Part shown: positions 15,737 to 25,941 of the stretch, piece after piece
How positions within the stretch are numbered: position 1 is the stretch's first letter
Layout: every line of letters begins with the position of its first letter
NCBI GenBank assembly: GCA_963827855.1
Contig: CAWHBY010000002.1
Coordinates: 3,720,001-3,784,000 of the forward strand
Reading direction: 5' to 3'
Length of the DNA: 64,000 bases
From: DTPU01 sp963827855
GTDB lineage: Bacteria; Planctomycetota; Phycisphaerae; Sedimentisphaerales; Anaerobacaceae
Made by a program: the position numbers and the translations under genes
Notes under the pieces: model-generated
Databases searched by the model: none
What the model saw: the letters and a program-made list of their open reading frames with translations, nothing else
What the model was told of the DNA's origin: nothing

Positions 15737-18700
15737 ATGAACGCATTTTGCGATGGACAATTCCGACGGTTTTTGGCCCTGCTGATCTCATGGGCTGCAT
15801 GGGTGGGCTCGTCCAGCGGCGCCTCGATCGTGGTCGGGACGGGCGCCCTGGGAGGGTCGATGTCGGGCTCTGCCGCAGTGTACTGCTGGGGCGGGACGGA
15901 CTGGGTCAGAATCTCGCCTCCGGCTGGCGAAGGGCTCGGGACCCATGCCGCTGTGCAGACGCTGTGCGACTACGAGGGCCAGCTCTATGCAGGGACCGAG
16001 GGCGGGCAGATCTACGCCTACGCCAATGGGACTGCCTGGATCAGGACGGGCATGAATGGCAGCGAGATTCCGGTTCAGGCCACGGTCCTGTCGTTGGCGG
16101 TCTACAATGGCGATCTGTACGCGGGCACCCGGCCTGCGGGCCTGTACCGCTATGATTCCAGTGCGAACCGATGGCTCAGGGTGGACGTCAGCCTCAGCGA
16201 CATGTTGGGGGTGGTGGCCCTGAAGGCGTGGACCGATCCTCGGACCGGCCAATCCAGCCTGTTCATGGGTGATGTGTACCATGACATGGTCCTGTCCTAT
16301 GACGGGCAGGAGATTGACAAGGAACTGGCGATCTTGGCGCCCGTCGGTTCGTGCATCTGGGATCTTCAGGACTTCAACGGCTATCTCTACGCATGCTCTT
16401 ACCATGGGCGGATCTACGTTCGGCTGCCCGAACGCGTGCTGGGTACGGAGACGATGTGGTCTCTGGCCACGCCCCTGGCCCGGGAGTACTCGAACGCCTG
16501 GGAGATAGAGACCTTTCAAGGGAACCTCTACGTGGGCAGCGACGGTACCCTCGAGCGCGTCGTCAAGGAATCCTCACCTTGGAGCAAGCTGACGCTGGAG
16601 CGGGTGTTCAGCACGCCGGCATCCGGCCAGGGCGTTGACGCCATCAAGGCCATGGTTGCGGCGGACCAGCTCTACTTCGGCACTGAACAGGGCCGAGTCT
16701 ATCGGTACGGCGGTCAGAAGGATCCTCCGGTGCAGATGGGGTCCTCTCTTCCGGCCGTCTACTCCATGCACGTCGGAGCGTCCCCTGCACGATCCCTGAA
16801 GGTCGACTCACTGCGGTTCTATGTGGAGGGGTGCGTGTCGCGGGGTGGCCCTCTGACCTATCGCATCGGGTACGTCATCTCAGGCGAGTCGGTGGGCGAG
16901 GTCACGCTCGTCCAGGAACTGCCCGTCGGAGTGACAGGGCCGGTCGCCTCTCCGGAGCCGACGGCAGTGGAAGGCCGTGTGGTCCGGTGGAATCTGGGCC
17001 AGGTCAAGGACCAGGCCCTTGAAGGGAGCGTGTCCGTCACCGTCAGCCCCACGTCCTCGCTGGTCCTGGGCTCAGAGTTGGTCAGTACCTGCCTGGTGCT
17101 CGACGGCGCGGTCACGGGGGCTGCACAGAGAAAGACGCTCTATGGCGTGGATCACCTCCACGTGGACCCTAACTCACCGCGGCCGGCCGGCAACGGAAGC
17201 TCGTGGGACATGGCCTTTCGAACGCTGACCGATGCGATGGACACCGCCAAGACCTGCAGCATCTCCGAAATCTGGATCGCTGAAGGCGTATATGACCTGC
17301 CCGGATGGATACAGAGTGACGGCGCCACCGCTCTCCTGACGATCCCCTGGGGGACTTCTCTACGGGGTGGATTCGCCGGCCGTGAGCGATCCTGCGAGGA
17401 GCGAGTGCTGGGCGTTCACCCGACCGTGCTGACTCGCAACGGAGTGGCAGGGGGTATCATCGTGGTCGGCGCAGGCACGGATCAGGACTCAGACCCCCAA
17501 TGCCCGATCCAGACGGTGATCGAACAGATCACCTTCCGCGGCCCGGGTGCGGGCTCAGAGGTGGACGGGATCAGTGCCACGACCCAAGGGGTCTCGGGTT
17601 TGACGGTCCGGGGCTGCACCCTGGAACAGTGCCTCCATGGTCTGTTCCTGGAGGACTGGCAGCGGCGCGACCCTTGAGGATTGCCTGTTCAGGATGACTA
17701 CTTTCGGGCTCTCTGCGTCAGGCGCGGGGGCTGCCGTCCGCGTGGATCGCTGCCTATTTCAGGAGAACATGTGCGGCGCCTATCTGGGCGAAGGGGCCTC
17801 GGCGATGCTCCGAAGATGCACCTTCGCCCAGAATGGAAGTGCCTCCATGTGGGACGACAAGCACGCCGGCGGGGTCGTCGCCTTCTGCGACGGACTCCAG
17901 GTGGAGGACTGCCACTTCAGCGACAACTGCGCCCGCATGGGAGGGGGGCTCTACGTCTCCTTGCCCGATGGCGGCGTAGGCCATGGCGTGGAGATCTCCA
18001 GGTGCGAGTTTGCCGGCAATACCTGTGTGACCGTGCCCGTGTCGGTCGACGATCGGCCTACGGGAGAGGGTGGGGGGCTCTTCATCGGAAGGTGTGACTT
18101 CCGGGTGAGCGACTGCTGGTTCGTCGGCAACTCCGGGCCGGTGGCGGCAGCCGGGTTTGGATGCCGTGAGTCGTTCGGCCAGATCGTTCGGTCCCTCTTC
18201 TACGGCAACCAGGTCACGGGGCCCGAGTCGAGTTGCGGTGGGGCGATCGGCATCCGGTATCAGCAGGGCTCCGTGGAGATCATCCGGAGCGTCTTTGCCG
18301 ACAACCGTGCGCCCTACGGCGGAGGCGTATGCTGCGCGGCCGGCTTGGACTACTCGACCCATCTGGTCAACTGCACGTTTGCCCGAAACCAGGGCACGTA
18401 CTGGGCGGGTGGGGCCTTGAGCGTAACCAACGTCAAGGTGGATCAGCGCACCACACTCGGCGCCAAGGCCGTGGTCACCAACTGCCTGTTCTATGGCAAC
18501 GCGGGCAAGGCGGACGGTTCCGCCATGGAGGTCTATGCCGGCAGCACCTTGACTTTGGTCAGCTCGGCCCTGGATGGGGCCTGGTACCGGCCAGCCGTGG
18601 TCTGGGTCGAACTGGACAAGCAGAAGCACCCGCTGGGGCAGTTGGAGGTTGACGAGGCCGACACCCTGCCCCTCCTGTCGAGCTCGCCATTCATGCCCGA

Positions 18701-19271
18701 TACCGCGTTCGACTACCACCTCCGCAGCCCCAAGGCCGGAGAGACGGCGGGCGCCATCGATGGCGGTCGGACGATGACACTGGATGGCGCTGCGACCGAC
18801 CTGGATGGCGACGCGGCGCCTGCGGACGGTGGATGGGATATCGGGGTCGATGAGCTGGATCCCGGCGCCGAGGCCCTCGTCCGAGTGGCGCCCGCTCAGA
18901 CCTTCTGTGACTGCAGCCGCAAGACAAACCCGGGTTTCCAGATTGTGTTCCGGACCGCCCGGTACGCGGGAGACGAGGCCTCGCCGTGCGATCAGGTGGC
19001 CCTCGTCTGGATGGATGGACCCAGCCCGAAGACCATGGCGGCGGCTCCGATCATTGCCGGAACGCAGGGCGTTAGCCTGGACGCCATGTTGCCGTATGGG
19101 CTGGCGGACGGCGCGATGACGTTCTCGGCGGCCGGCCTGAGTCTCCCCAGCGGAGTCTACACGGCCCAGTTGATCGAGTCCGGTCAGTCGCCTGTCATCA
19201 AGGCCGTCTCCCGCAGGTTCTTCATCCGCAGCGTCCCGCCCGATCCCAGAACGCTGCTGAATCAGCCCTAG
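15737..19271 (+). pseudogene. Secreted beta-propeller and right-handed beta-helix protein, frameshifted
   Basis: One gene read in two frames. It starts with a signal peptide ('MNAFCDGQFRRFLALLISWA' then 'AWVGSSSGAS'). Residues about 30-370 are propeller-like blades ('LYAGTEGGQIY', 'LYFGTEQGRVYRY'). A DUF11-like Ig segment follows, then the planctomycete-type entry motif 'HVDPNSPRPAGNGSSWDMAF' into a parallel beta-helix rich in Cys and in 'NCTFARNQG'-type rungs. The frame breaks at about 17657: reading 'GGAGGAC' then a surplus T before GGCAGC. Dropping that T joins 'HGLFLED' to 'GSGATLEDCLF' and restores a 1,177-residue protein. It may be a surface adhesin or polysaccharide-binding protein. 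The shift is either a young mutation or a consensus error. Confidence 0.8.
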
Positions 19272-20041
19272 AGCAGGCCTTTGGCCTTGGTGACCTCCGA
19301 CTGCGATAGAGTATGGAGGCGGATCAGCAGATCGGCCAGGGTCCGGGGTGGCGGCAGAGGTTTGCCTGCCACTGCGCACTCCCGTAGCAGGGCGACCCTC
19401 TCTTTGATCTGGTCCGTGGATTCGAACATCGCCTCCAGGATCAGGCCTTGCAGGATCAGCTTGTCCTTGTGTGCCATGTCGAGGAGGTTCTCTGTGGAGC
19501 GAGCCAGCGCGCCGATATCCGGCAGGTTCAGAAAGCCCGCCATGCCCTTGATGGTGTGGAAGGCCTGGAAGATCCGCTGGATGACGAGCCTGTCATCCGG
19601 CCGGGCCTCCAGCCCGGCGAGTCCCGTCTCCACGGCATCAAGGTACTCCCTGGCCTCGGCCACGAAGTCGAGGACCATGGGGACGTCCTCCTGGGGGATG
19701 CCCTTCTCCTGCTCAGAGACGTCCGAGGCACTCGTCTGAGTCACGGCCGTCGGGATCGCCTTGGGCGACTCCAGTTGCATGATCATGTCCTCCACTTCAT
19801 CGATCAACCCTCTCACTGTCTCGAGGACCTCGGCCGCATCCGAGCCCTGGGAATGGAGCAGATGCCCCAACTCCTGGGCGGTCGCACGGGCCAGGACGCA
19901 CACCTGCCGGGCGCAACCCACGGGAACACCCTCGTGGACGTCCGTGATCCGCTGGATCTCGGCCAGGTCCATCCGTACCGCCTCCAGCCTGTGCAGATCG
20001 CCCGAATCGGCGATCGCCAGCCCGTGGCGGATCCGTTTCAT
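19268..20041 (-). CDS. HPt (histidine phosphotransfer) domain protein
   Basis: 257 residues. The C-terminal half has a CheA-type HPt four-helix bundle: 'FQAFHTIKGMAGFLNLPDI' contains the phospho-accepting His, followed by 'ARSTENLLDMAHKDKL'. The N-terminal half is helical with no recognised motif. It should relay phosphate between a kinase and a regulator, probably within the group at 19.3-22.7 kb, although the NarL-type pair there does not normally need an HPt. Start chosen at 'MKRIRHGL', preceded by GGGGAGG; the ATG overlaps the stop of a small upstream frame (TGATG). Its stop overlaps the convergent beta-helix gene at CTAG. Confidence 0.8.
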   Translation of the reverse strand: MKRIRHGLAIADSGDLHRLEAVRMDLAEIQRITDVHEGVPVGCARQVCVLARATAQELGHLLHSQGSDAAEVLETVRGLIDEVEDMIMQLESPKAIPTAVTQTSASDVSEQEKGIPQEDVPMVLDFVAEAREYLDAVETGLAGLEARPDDRLVIQRIFQAFHTIKGMAGFLNLPDIGALARSTENLLDMAHKDKLILQGLILEAMFESTDQIKERVALLRECAVAGKPLPPPRTLADLLIRLHTLSQSEVTKAKGLL

Positions 20042-20175
20042 CACCTCCCCCAGTTTCCTTCTTCCGGGCATGCTCTCGTTCCCACTCGGTTGTCGCCGTC
20101 CTGGCAAGTGACTTCCTCCGGGACGAGCGTGGCCAGTTCCTGCACCAATCCACTCATCGAGTCGGCCTTCAGCAT
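20041..20175 (-). CDS. Possible 44-residue leader ORF upstream of the HPt gene
   Basis: Starts 'MLKADSMSGLVQELATLVPE' and ends 'EEGNWGR'. A good Shine-Dalgarno-like GGGAGA is about eight bases before its ATG, and its stop overlaps the HPt start as TGATG, the arrangement of translational coupling. No family is recognised. It may be a true small protein, a coupling leader, or the N-terminus of the HPt protein split by a frameshift. Confidence 0.4.
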   Translation of the reverse strand: MLKADSMSGLVQELATLVPEEVTCQDGDNRVGTRACPEEGNWGR

Positions 20176-20470
20176 ACCTGTCTCCCTTTCATCGGTGCTC
20201 CTCGGCCATATTATGGGTCCGAGCCCTGTCCTGACCGCCTTTCGATACGCGTCGCACCCCGTCCCCGCGTGGTCGTTTCGTGGACGGTCCCTGATCCACT
20301 GGAGGCCGTCGCCCTGTCTTTCGGCAGATCCGGGTGGAGGCTGGATCATGAGATCTGAGGAGTCCGTCGGCAAGAAGTGTGGAATCCTCCGGGGGTTCAG
20401 AGTCGACTCCGCCCCTCGGACGGAAGCCTATGGCCTACGAGTTCCCTGTTGAGATAATCTCTAAGAGGCT

Positions 20471-21130
20471 CTAAGGGCCTTCCAGAGGGGTGATCCCTTC
20501 CCGGATGGCATAGCGGGTCAGCTCCGCCACGGACCGGAGCTGGAGCTTGGTCATGATGTGTTGGCGGTGTGTCACCACGGTGTTCTCCCCCACCCCCAGG
20601 AGCTTGCCGATCTCCTTGGAGCTCTTGCCTTCGGCCAACAACTGCAGGACCTGGCGTTCCCGCGAAGTGAGGACGCGACCTCGCACCTCCTTGACCGCGG
20701 CCCGCCGGTTCAGACACTCCTGCGTCACCACCCCCACAATCTTGGGGCACAAGAAGACCTCGCCTCGCAGGGCGGCATCGATGGCCGGGATCAGGAACTC
20801 CATCGCGCCCGACTTGACGATGTAGGCACTGGCCTGGGCCTCCAGCATGTCCAGGACCGATTGCCGGCTGTTGTGGATGGACAACACAACGATCTTGACC
20901 TCAGGGCAGACCTTTCGGATCTCCGAGGCCGCCTCTGCGCCGTTCATGTTCGGCATCGATAGGTCCAGGACCACCACGTCCGGCTTCAGCTCTTTGGCCT
21001 GCTGGATGGCCGCTATGCCGTCCGAGGCCTCTCCCACCACGTCGTATCCCTCGTGAACCGCCAACAGGCTGCGCACTCCGAGCCGGACGACCTCATGGTC
21101 GTCCACCACCAAGATCCGCGTCTTCTCCAT
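20471..21130 (-). CDS. NarL/FixJ-type response regulator
   Basis: 219 residues: receiver domain (about 5-120) with the acidic pair in 'LVVDDHEVV', phospho-accepting Asp in 'VVLDLSMPNMNG', Ser in 'VLSIH' and Lys in 'AYIVKSG', then a LuxR-type helix-turn-helix ('LTSRERQVLQLLAEGKSSKE', 'GVGENTVVTHRQHIMTKL'). It is a DNA-binding transcription factor activated by phosphorylation. Its start lies inside the 3' end of the histidine kinase gene (38-base overlap), so the two are cognate partners expressed together. Targets are unknown. Confidence 0.93.
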   Translation of the reverse strand: MEKTRILVVDDHEVVRLGVRSLLAVHEGYDVVGEASDGIAAIQQAKELKPDVVVLDLSMPNMNGAEAASEIRKVCPEVKIVVLSIHNSRQSVLDMLEAQASAYIVKSGAMEFLIPAIDAALRGEVFLCPKIVGVVTQECLNRRAAVKEVRGRVLTSRERQVLQLLAEGKSSKEIGKLLGVGENTVVTHRQHIMTKLQLRSVAELTRYAIREGITPLEGP

Positions 21131-22718
21131 GGTCCGTCCTCCCGTCTACGGCTAACTCTGGGCAAAGAGGGATCGTCAATCGGACCCGGGTCCCCCGGCC
21201 CCTCGCCGAGTCGACGCCAAAGGTTCCCCCCATGTCTTCAATCCGTTCACGGACGCTGAACAGGCCGAAACCTCCCTTGCGTCCCGTCTGCCGCCGCATC
21301 TCCTCGTAGTCGAATCCGGCTCCATCGTCCGTGACAATGACCTCGGCCCGCTCCGCATCCCCTCGCATCATGACCTCCACACGGTGGGCTCGGGCATGTT
21401 TGACAGCATTGAAGATGATTTCCTTCACAGACCTGAACAGCAGGGCCCGCACGTCCTGTTCTGCAATCTCGGGCATGCCCTCATCCACCAGACCGATGGC
21501 CAGATCTCCACTTTGGCGAAGGCTCCCGTCTTCGACCCATTCCTCAAGGGCGGGGATCAGGCCCAGCTCGTAGAGGGTGGGATTGCCCAGATCCGCGTTG
21601 AGCACCTGGGTCTGCTCGATCAGTTCGCAGAGGATCCGGCTCATCTGGGCCAGCCGCTCCGGAGACAGGGGCGTCAAGCCCGCCTTCAGGTCGGCGTCGA
21701 CCATCAGCTTGCAGGACACCAGCCCCTGGCCGATCCCATCATGAAGAACGGTGGCAATCCGCCTCCTCTCTCGCTCCTCAGCCTTGGCCAACTCCGAGGC
21801 CAAGGCCTTGAGCCTGGCCTGGTATTGCATCAGTCGGTGTTCGGCGTCTTTACGCTCCGTGATGTCGCGCATGGTGCCGATGATCCGCACTGGATACCCC
21901 GCTTCGTCCTGCTCCATGACGATGCCCCGGACCTGCATCCAAAGGTAGCGGCCGTCGGCGCTCTTGAGCCGCAGTTCTACCGCGATGCCCGGCGTCTCCC
22001 CCCGCAGATACTCCCCCAAGGCCTCCAATGCGCGGGGTAGATCCTCAGGGTGGGCCATCGCCCTCCAGGCCTCGACCGTCTGCAACCCGTACTCACTGCC
22101 AAGCCCCAGCATCGTCAGTGTCCTTTGGTCGACATACACCTCCCCTCGTCCACGATAGAGGTCCCAGATCCCGGATCCGTCTGCATCCAGGGCCAATTGC
22201 ATGCGGGCCTCGTTCCGCCGGAGCTGTTCCTGAGCCCGCCTGTGACCTGTCATGTCGGTTCCCACGACCAGGGCGGCAGGCTGACCGCAGTAGAGCATCT
22301 CGTTCACGTCAACGTCCACCCAAAGGATGCTGCCATCCCTGTGCAGACAGCGGAGCGAGTACACGGAAGGAACAACCTTGCCGGCCAGGCGATCTGCGTG
22401 GCGAATCAGCAGCAGGGGCCTATCGTCTGGATGGATGAATGCCGTGAAGTTGTCTCCGGTCGACCGCAGGAACTCCTCGACCGTGTAACCCAGCGCTGAG
22501 GCGATGTCCTGGTTGGCGAAGACGACGCCCTGTCCCTGCACGATGACAAACGGCTGTGGGAGGCGGTCTACAGGCACGCGATAGGCCTCGTTCCGGCCCA
22601 TTCCATCCGGCAGACTCTCGCCGGGTCCAGGGTCGGACGAATGGCGGGGATCTCGCGAGGGAGGGCTTTCAAGCCTGGCCTGCAGATTCTCAAGATGTTG
22701 ACCTTTGCTCTGTGCCAT
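21093..22718 (-). CDS. PAS sensor histidine kinase (HisKA_3, NarX-like)
   Basis: 541 residues with no membrane segment, so probably cytoplasmic. Two PAS domains: about 50-160 ('VVFANQDIASALGYTVEEFL') and 165-300 ('YLWMQVRGIVMEQDEAGYPV' and 'RDITERKDAEHRL'). Then HisKA_3 dimerisation with the phospho-His in 'ERRRIATVLHDGIGQGL', and an HATPase_c domain with N box 'KEIIFNAVKHA', G1 'TDDGAGFD' and G2 'GGFGLFSVRERI'. It senses a soluble or redox signal through PAS and phosphorylates the regulator whose gene overlaps its end. The C-terminal tail after 'LTIPLCPE' is a read-on into the regulator's leader. Confidence 0.93.
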   Translation of the reverse strand: MAQSKGQHLENLQARLESPPSRDPRHSSDPGPGESLPDGMGRNEAYRVPVDRLPQPFVIVQGQGVVFANQDIASALGYTVEEFLRSTGDNFTAFIHPDDRPLLLIRHADRLAGKVVPSVYSLRCLHRDGSILWVDVDVNEMLYCGQPAALVVGTDMTGHRRAQEQLRRNEARMQLALDADGSGIWDLYRGRGEVYVDQRTLTMLGLGSEYGLQTVEAWRAMAHPEDLPRALEALGEYLRGETPGIAVELRLKSADGRYLWMQVRGIVMEQDEAGYPVRIIGTMRDITERKDAEHRLMQYQARLKALASELAKAEERERRRIATVLHDGIGQGLVSCKLMVDADLKAGLTPLSPERLAQMSRILCELIEQTQVLNADLGNPTLYELGLIPALEEWVEDGSLRQSGDLAIGLVDEGMPEIAEQDVRALLFRSVKEIIFNAVKHARAHRVEVMMRGDAERAEVIVTDDGAGFDYEEMRRQTGRKGGFGLFSVRERIEDMGGTFGVDSARGRGTRVRLTIPLCPELAVDGRTDHGEDADLGGGRP

Positions 22719-22939
22719 AGCCTAGCGGACCGGGGCTCCCTCCGCTACACTGCACAGCCAGATTGTCCCACTCCCGGCGGTCTGACCCAGTCATCAGCCG
22801 CAACTGGTCTATGGGGATAGCCTATGGGGCGACCCAGAACCGGTCAACGGTATAGTGAGAAGTTTCCTCGAACGAGGCTCTCTGTCCCATCCTCATTTGT
22901 TTGGATGCGGTCTTGCGGGGCAATCCGGCTGGGCTATGA

Positions 22940-23464
22940 TCAGTCCTTGATGCCCAGGTCCTCTTTGGTCAGCAGGCTGTCGAACGCGTACCCGGCTGCG
23001 GTGATCGCCTCGGTCGCTCCCTGCTTGCGATCAATGGTGGCGACGATTTTGGCCACCCTGGCGCCGGCTGCGGTGATGACCTTGGCGGCCTCCAGGACCT
23101 GTCCACCGGTCGTGGCGATGTCCTCGACCAGCAAGACCACGTCGCCGGGCTTGATTCGGCCCTCGATCAGCTTGCCGGTGCCATAATCCTTCTTGCTGTT
23201 TCGCACGATGATCCAGGGCTTGCCGGTCTCCATTGCCGTGGCTGCAGCCAGGGCGATCCCGCCGAGTTCAGCGCCCGCGATCAGCGTGATCTCGCCGGTC
23301 ACGTGGCGGCCGAACTCCTTGCCCAGGGCCTTCAGGATGTCCGGGCAGGTCTCAAAGAGGTATTTGTCGAGATAGTACTTGCTCTTCTTGCCGCTACGGA
23401 GGGTGAAATCGCCTTCCAGATAGGCCGTCTCTTTGATCCGGCGGATCAGCTCTTGTCGTGTCAT
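22940..23464 (-). CDS. pyrE: Orotate phosphoribosyltransferase
   Basis: Makes orotidine monophosphate from orotate and PRPP in pyrimidine synthesis. 174 residues, slightly short for the family. Seen: 'GDFTLRSGKKSKYYLDKY' at the N-terminus, the mobile-loop region 'IIVRNSKKDYGTGKLIEG', and the PRPP-binding motif 'VVLLVEDIATTGGQ'. It follows purB by 11 bases on the same strand, giving a two-gene nucleotide-synthesis operon. Confidence 0.95.
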   Translation of the reverse strand: MTRQELIRRIKETAYLEGDFTLRSGKKSKYYLDKYLFETCPDILKALGKEFGRHVTGEITLIAGAELGGIALAAATAMETGKPWIIVRNSKKDYGTGKLIEGRIKPGDVVLLVEDIATTGGQVLEAAKVITAAGARVAKIVATIDRKQGATEAITAAGYAFDSLLTKEDLGIKD

Positions 23465-23475
23465 GCCACACCTAA

Positions 23476-24909
23476 CTATACGTTCAGTTCCACCTTGCGA
23501 TTCACGACCTTGCGGTATCTCCGCAGGGCCGGCCTGACGATCTCCGTCAAGTACTCGTCCACCTGCTGGGGCGCGCGGCCGATGTAGTCCTTGGGCGCCA
23601 GGACCTTGTCGAAGTCCACGGCCGAGAAGGCCGGGTCCGCCCTGAGCCGGTCGATCAGGTCATTGGCCTGGCCCATCTGCTTGACCTGGCGCGCCGCATC
23701 CTGGGCGTGTTGCCGGATCTTCTCGTGCAGATCCTGACGGCTCCCGCCTGCCACCACAGCGGCCATGAGGATGTTCTCGCTGGCCATGAACGGCAGCTCT
23801 GCGGCGACGTGGCTGGCAATGACCTTGGGATAGACCACCAGCCCATCGAGAACGTTGGTCAGGACCTCGAGGATTCCATCCACGGCCAGAAAGGTCTCGG
23901 GGATCACCAGTCTGCGGTTCGCGGAGTCATCCAGGGTCCGTTCGAACCACTGCTCCGAGGCGGTCATGGCCGGGCTGGTGGCCAGGCTCAGCACAAACCG
24001 GCTCAGGGCCGTCACCCTCTCGCATCGCATGGGATTGCGCTTGTAGGGCATGGCCGAGGAACCCACCTGTGATGCCTCGAAGGGCTCTTCGATCTCCTTG
24101 AGGCTCGCCAGCAGGCGGAGGTCGTTGCACACCTTGTGGGCCGACTGGGCAACCAGGGCCAGGGTGTTGATGATCTGGGTGTCGATCTTCCGGGGATAGG
24201 TCTGGCCCGTGACCGGGCAGAGGGTCTCGAAGCCAAAGGCCTCCGCCACCCTGCGGTCCAGGCGCCGGACCTTGACGTGATTGCCGTCGAAGAGCTCCAG
24301 GAACGAGGCCTGCGTGCCGGTCGTGCCCTTGACCCCTCTGAAGGCCAGGGTCTCCATGCGGTATTCGACCTCCTGGAGGTCCATTATGAATTCCTGGCAC
24401 CACAGCACGGCCCGTTTGCCGATCGTGGTCAGTTGGGCCGGCTGAAAGTGCGTGAAGGCCAGGGCCGGCAAGGATCGATGTTTCTTGGCAAACTGGGCCA
24501 GCAGGTGGATCACGGCCGCCAGCTTGCGGGCCACGACGGCGAGCCCCTCCCGCATCAGGATCAGATCCGCGTTGTCAGTGACGTAGCAGCTTGTGGCTCC
24601 CAGGTGGATGATCGGTGCGGCCTTGGGGGCGGCCAGACCAAAAGTGTGGATGTGGGCCATCACGTCATGCCGGAGCTTCTTCTCCAGTTGGGCTGCCAGG
24701 TCGAAGTCGATGTCATCGAGGTGCGCGGCCATCTGATTGATCTGGGCCTGCGTGATCTCCAGGCCGAGGGTCCTTTCGGCCTTGGCCAGTTCCAGCCACA
24801 GCCGCCGCCAGGTGCTGAACTTTCTCTGTGCGCCGAACAGTTCGGCCATCTCTCTGGAGGCGTTGCGTTCGACCAGAGGGCTCGTATAGATCGTTCTCTC
24901 ATTCGTCAT
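23476..24909 (-). CDS. purB: Adenylosuccinate lyase
   Basis: Cleaves SAICAR and adenylosuccinate, releasing fumarate, in purine synthesis. 477 residues, normal length. The signature loop of the fumarase/aspartase superfamily is 'GSSAMPYKRNPMRCERV', with the catalytic Ser at its start; 'HLGATSCYVTDNADLILMRE' holds the substrate-binding His/Thr, and 'LAFTHFQPAQLTTIGKR' the catalytic His. The layout resembles the eukaryote-like long PurB form. It is the first gene of a purB-pyrE pair. Confidence 0.95.
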   Translation of the reverse strand: MTNERTIYTSPLVERNASREMAELFGAQRKFSTWRRLWLELAKAERTLGLEITQAQINQMAAHLDDIDFDLAAQLEKKLRHDVMAHIHTFGLAAPKAAPIIHLGATSCYVTDNADLILMREGLAVVARKLAAVIHLLAQFAKKHRSLPALAFTHFQPAQLTTIGKRAVLWCQEFIMDLQEVEYRMETLAFRGVKGTTGTQASFLELFDGNHVKVRRLDRRVAEAFGFETLCPVTGQTYPRKIDTQIINTLALVAQSAHKVCNDLRLLASLKEIEEPFEASQVGSSAMPYKRNPMRCERVTALSRFVLSLATSPAMTASEQWFERTLDDSANRRLVIPETFLAVDGILEVLTNVLDGLVVYPKVIASHVAAELPFMASENILMAAVVAGGSRQDLHEKIRQHAQDAARQVKQMGQANDLIDRLRADPAFSAVDFDKVLAPKDYIGRAPQQVDEYLTEIVRPALRRYRKVVNRKVELNV

Positions 24910-25077
24910 GGTCCAATCCTTATCGGAATCCTCGGTAACATAGTGGGTGGCGGTACCGCTGGCAACCCTTTTGTGGCCTTTTGCGGGCAGGCCAATTGAA
25001 TTCTACTGTATCTATAGCGAGGGCGTACGCATCACCCTCCAGAGAAGATCGTCTAGAAACCTCCAAAGGGGCGGACC

Positions 25078-25941
25078 ATGAACAGTGCCTATATGCTTGA
25101 CCGTGACGAGTGCAGGGACATTATGGAGAAGGCCATCCGGACCCGGGTTCCGGGTATACTCTCTTACATGTCGAAGAACAAGTGGCACGTAGCCAAGATC
25201 GTGATGGCCGACATGTCGGGGTCCAAGCTCTACGTTGAGGTCGTGCAGGGCCAGGCAGGCCATCAGCCCGCCAATATCCAGGTGGGCCAGCCGGTAGGTG
25301 TGTCGTTCAAGTACGCCTACGGCAAGTTCCTGTTCGATGCCCTGGTGGAGGCATTCCAGCCAGCCGGCGATCCATCCACCAGCGGAGGCGCGGTGGTCCT
25401 GGCCTGCCCCGACCAGATCGAGGCCATCCAACGACGCAGCTACTACCGCGTCGCTGTGCCGCCTTCCCTGAAGGTTAACGTGACGGTCTGGCATCGTTCC
25501 GGCAAGCCGGCACCTGAGCTGCCCGTGCATCAGTACTGCCAAGGCAGACTGATCGATCTCAGTGCCGGCGGCGCCCAGGTTGCCATCACTTATCCCACAG
25601 AGGGCGAGGCTGGCGCAACGGCCGGCAGGCCGGACTTCAGGAGGGGCCAGTACATCGGAGTCCGTTTCACCCCCATGCCGCTGGAGACGCCCCTGACGAT
25701 CAGCGCCCAGATACGGAACGTCCTGCCCACCGCGGATGGCTCTGCAGTGTGCCTGGGTCTGCAGTTGGTGGGCCTTGAGGCCAGTGTGGAAGGACATCAG
25801 ACCCTTGCCCGCCTGGCGGGCGTCGTGGACCAGTACTACCGCATGAACCAGGCCGGACCCGCAGGCCCGGTGCCGTATGCCGGCCACGGTCTCTTCCAGG
25901 CTGAGGCTAACCAGGCCGCGGCTAGCTCTGTCCGGGGGTGA
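25078..25941 (+). CDS. PilZ domain protein (YcgR-like c-di-GMP receptor)
   Basis: 287 residues in two domains: an N-terminal YcgR-like beta domain (about 15-115) and a PilZ domain (about 120-255). Both parts of the c-di-GMP site are present: R-x3-R in 'QRRSYYRVAVP' and D-x-S-x2-G in 'DLSAGGAQV'. On binding c-di-GMP such proteins act on flagella, pili or polysaccharide synthesis; the nearby surface-polysaccharide genes make the last attractive, but nothing here proves it. Its end overlaps the convergent pssA by 20 bases. Confidence 0.88.
   Translation: MNSAYMLDRDECRDIMEKAIRTRVPGILSYMSKNKWHVAKIVMADMSGSKLYVEVVQGQAGHQPANIQVGQPVGVSFKYAYGKFLFDALVEAFQPAGDPSTSGGAVVLACPDQIEAIQRRSYYRVAVPPSLKVNVTVWHRSGKPAPELPVHQYCQGRLIDLSAGGAQVAITYPTEGEAGATAGRPDFRRGQYIGVRFTPMPLETPLTISAQIRNVLPTADGSAVCLGLQLVGLEASVEGHQTLARLAGVVDQYYRMNQAGPAGPVPYAGHGLFQAEANQAAASSVRG

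Noticed and set aside
17754..19379. A long minus-strand frame (541 residues) opposite the beta-helix gene
   Set aside because: It mirrors a strongly supported plus-strand protein in GC-rich DNA; composition is shadow-like. The same applies to long plus-strand frames at 9293-10570 and 11571-13187 opposite the acyl-CoA dehydrogenase and etf genes.
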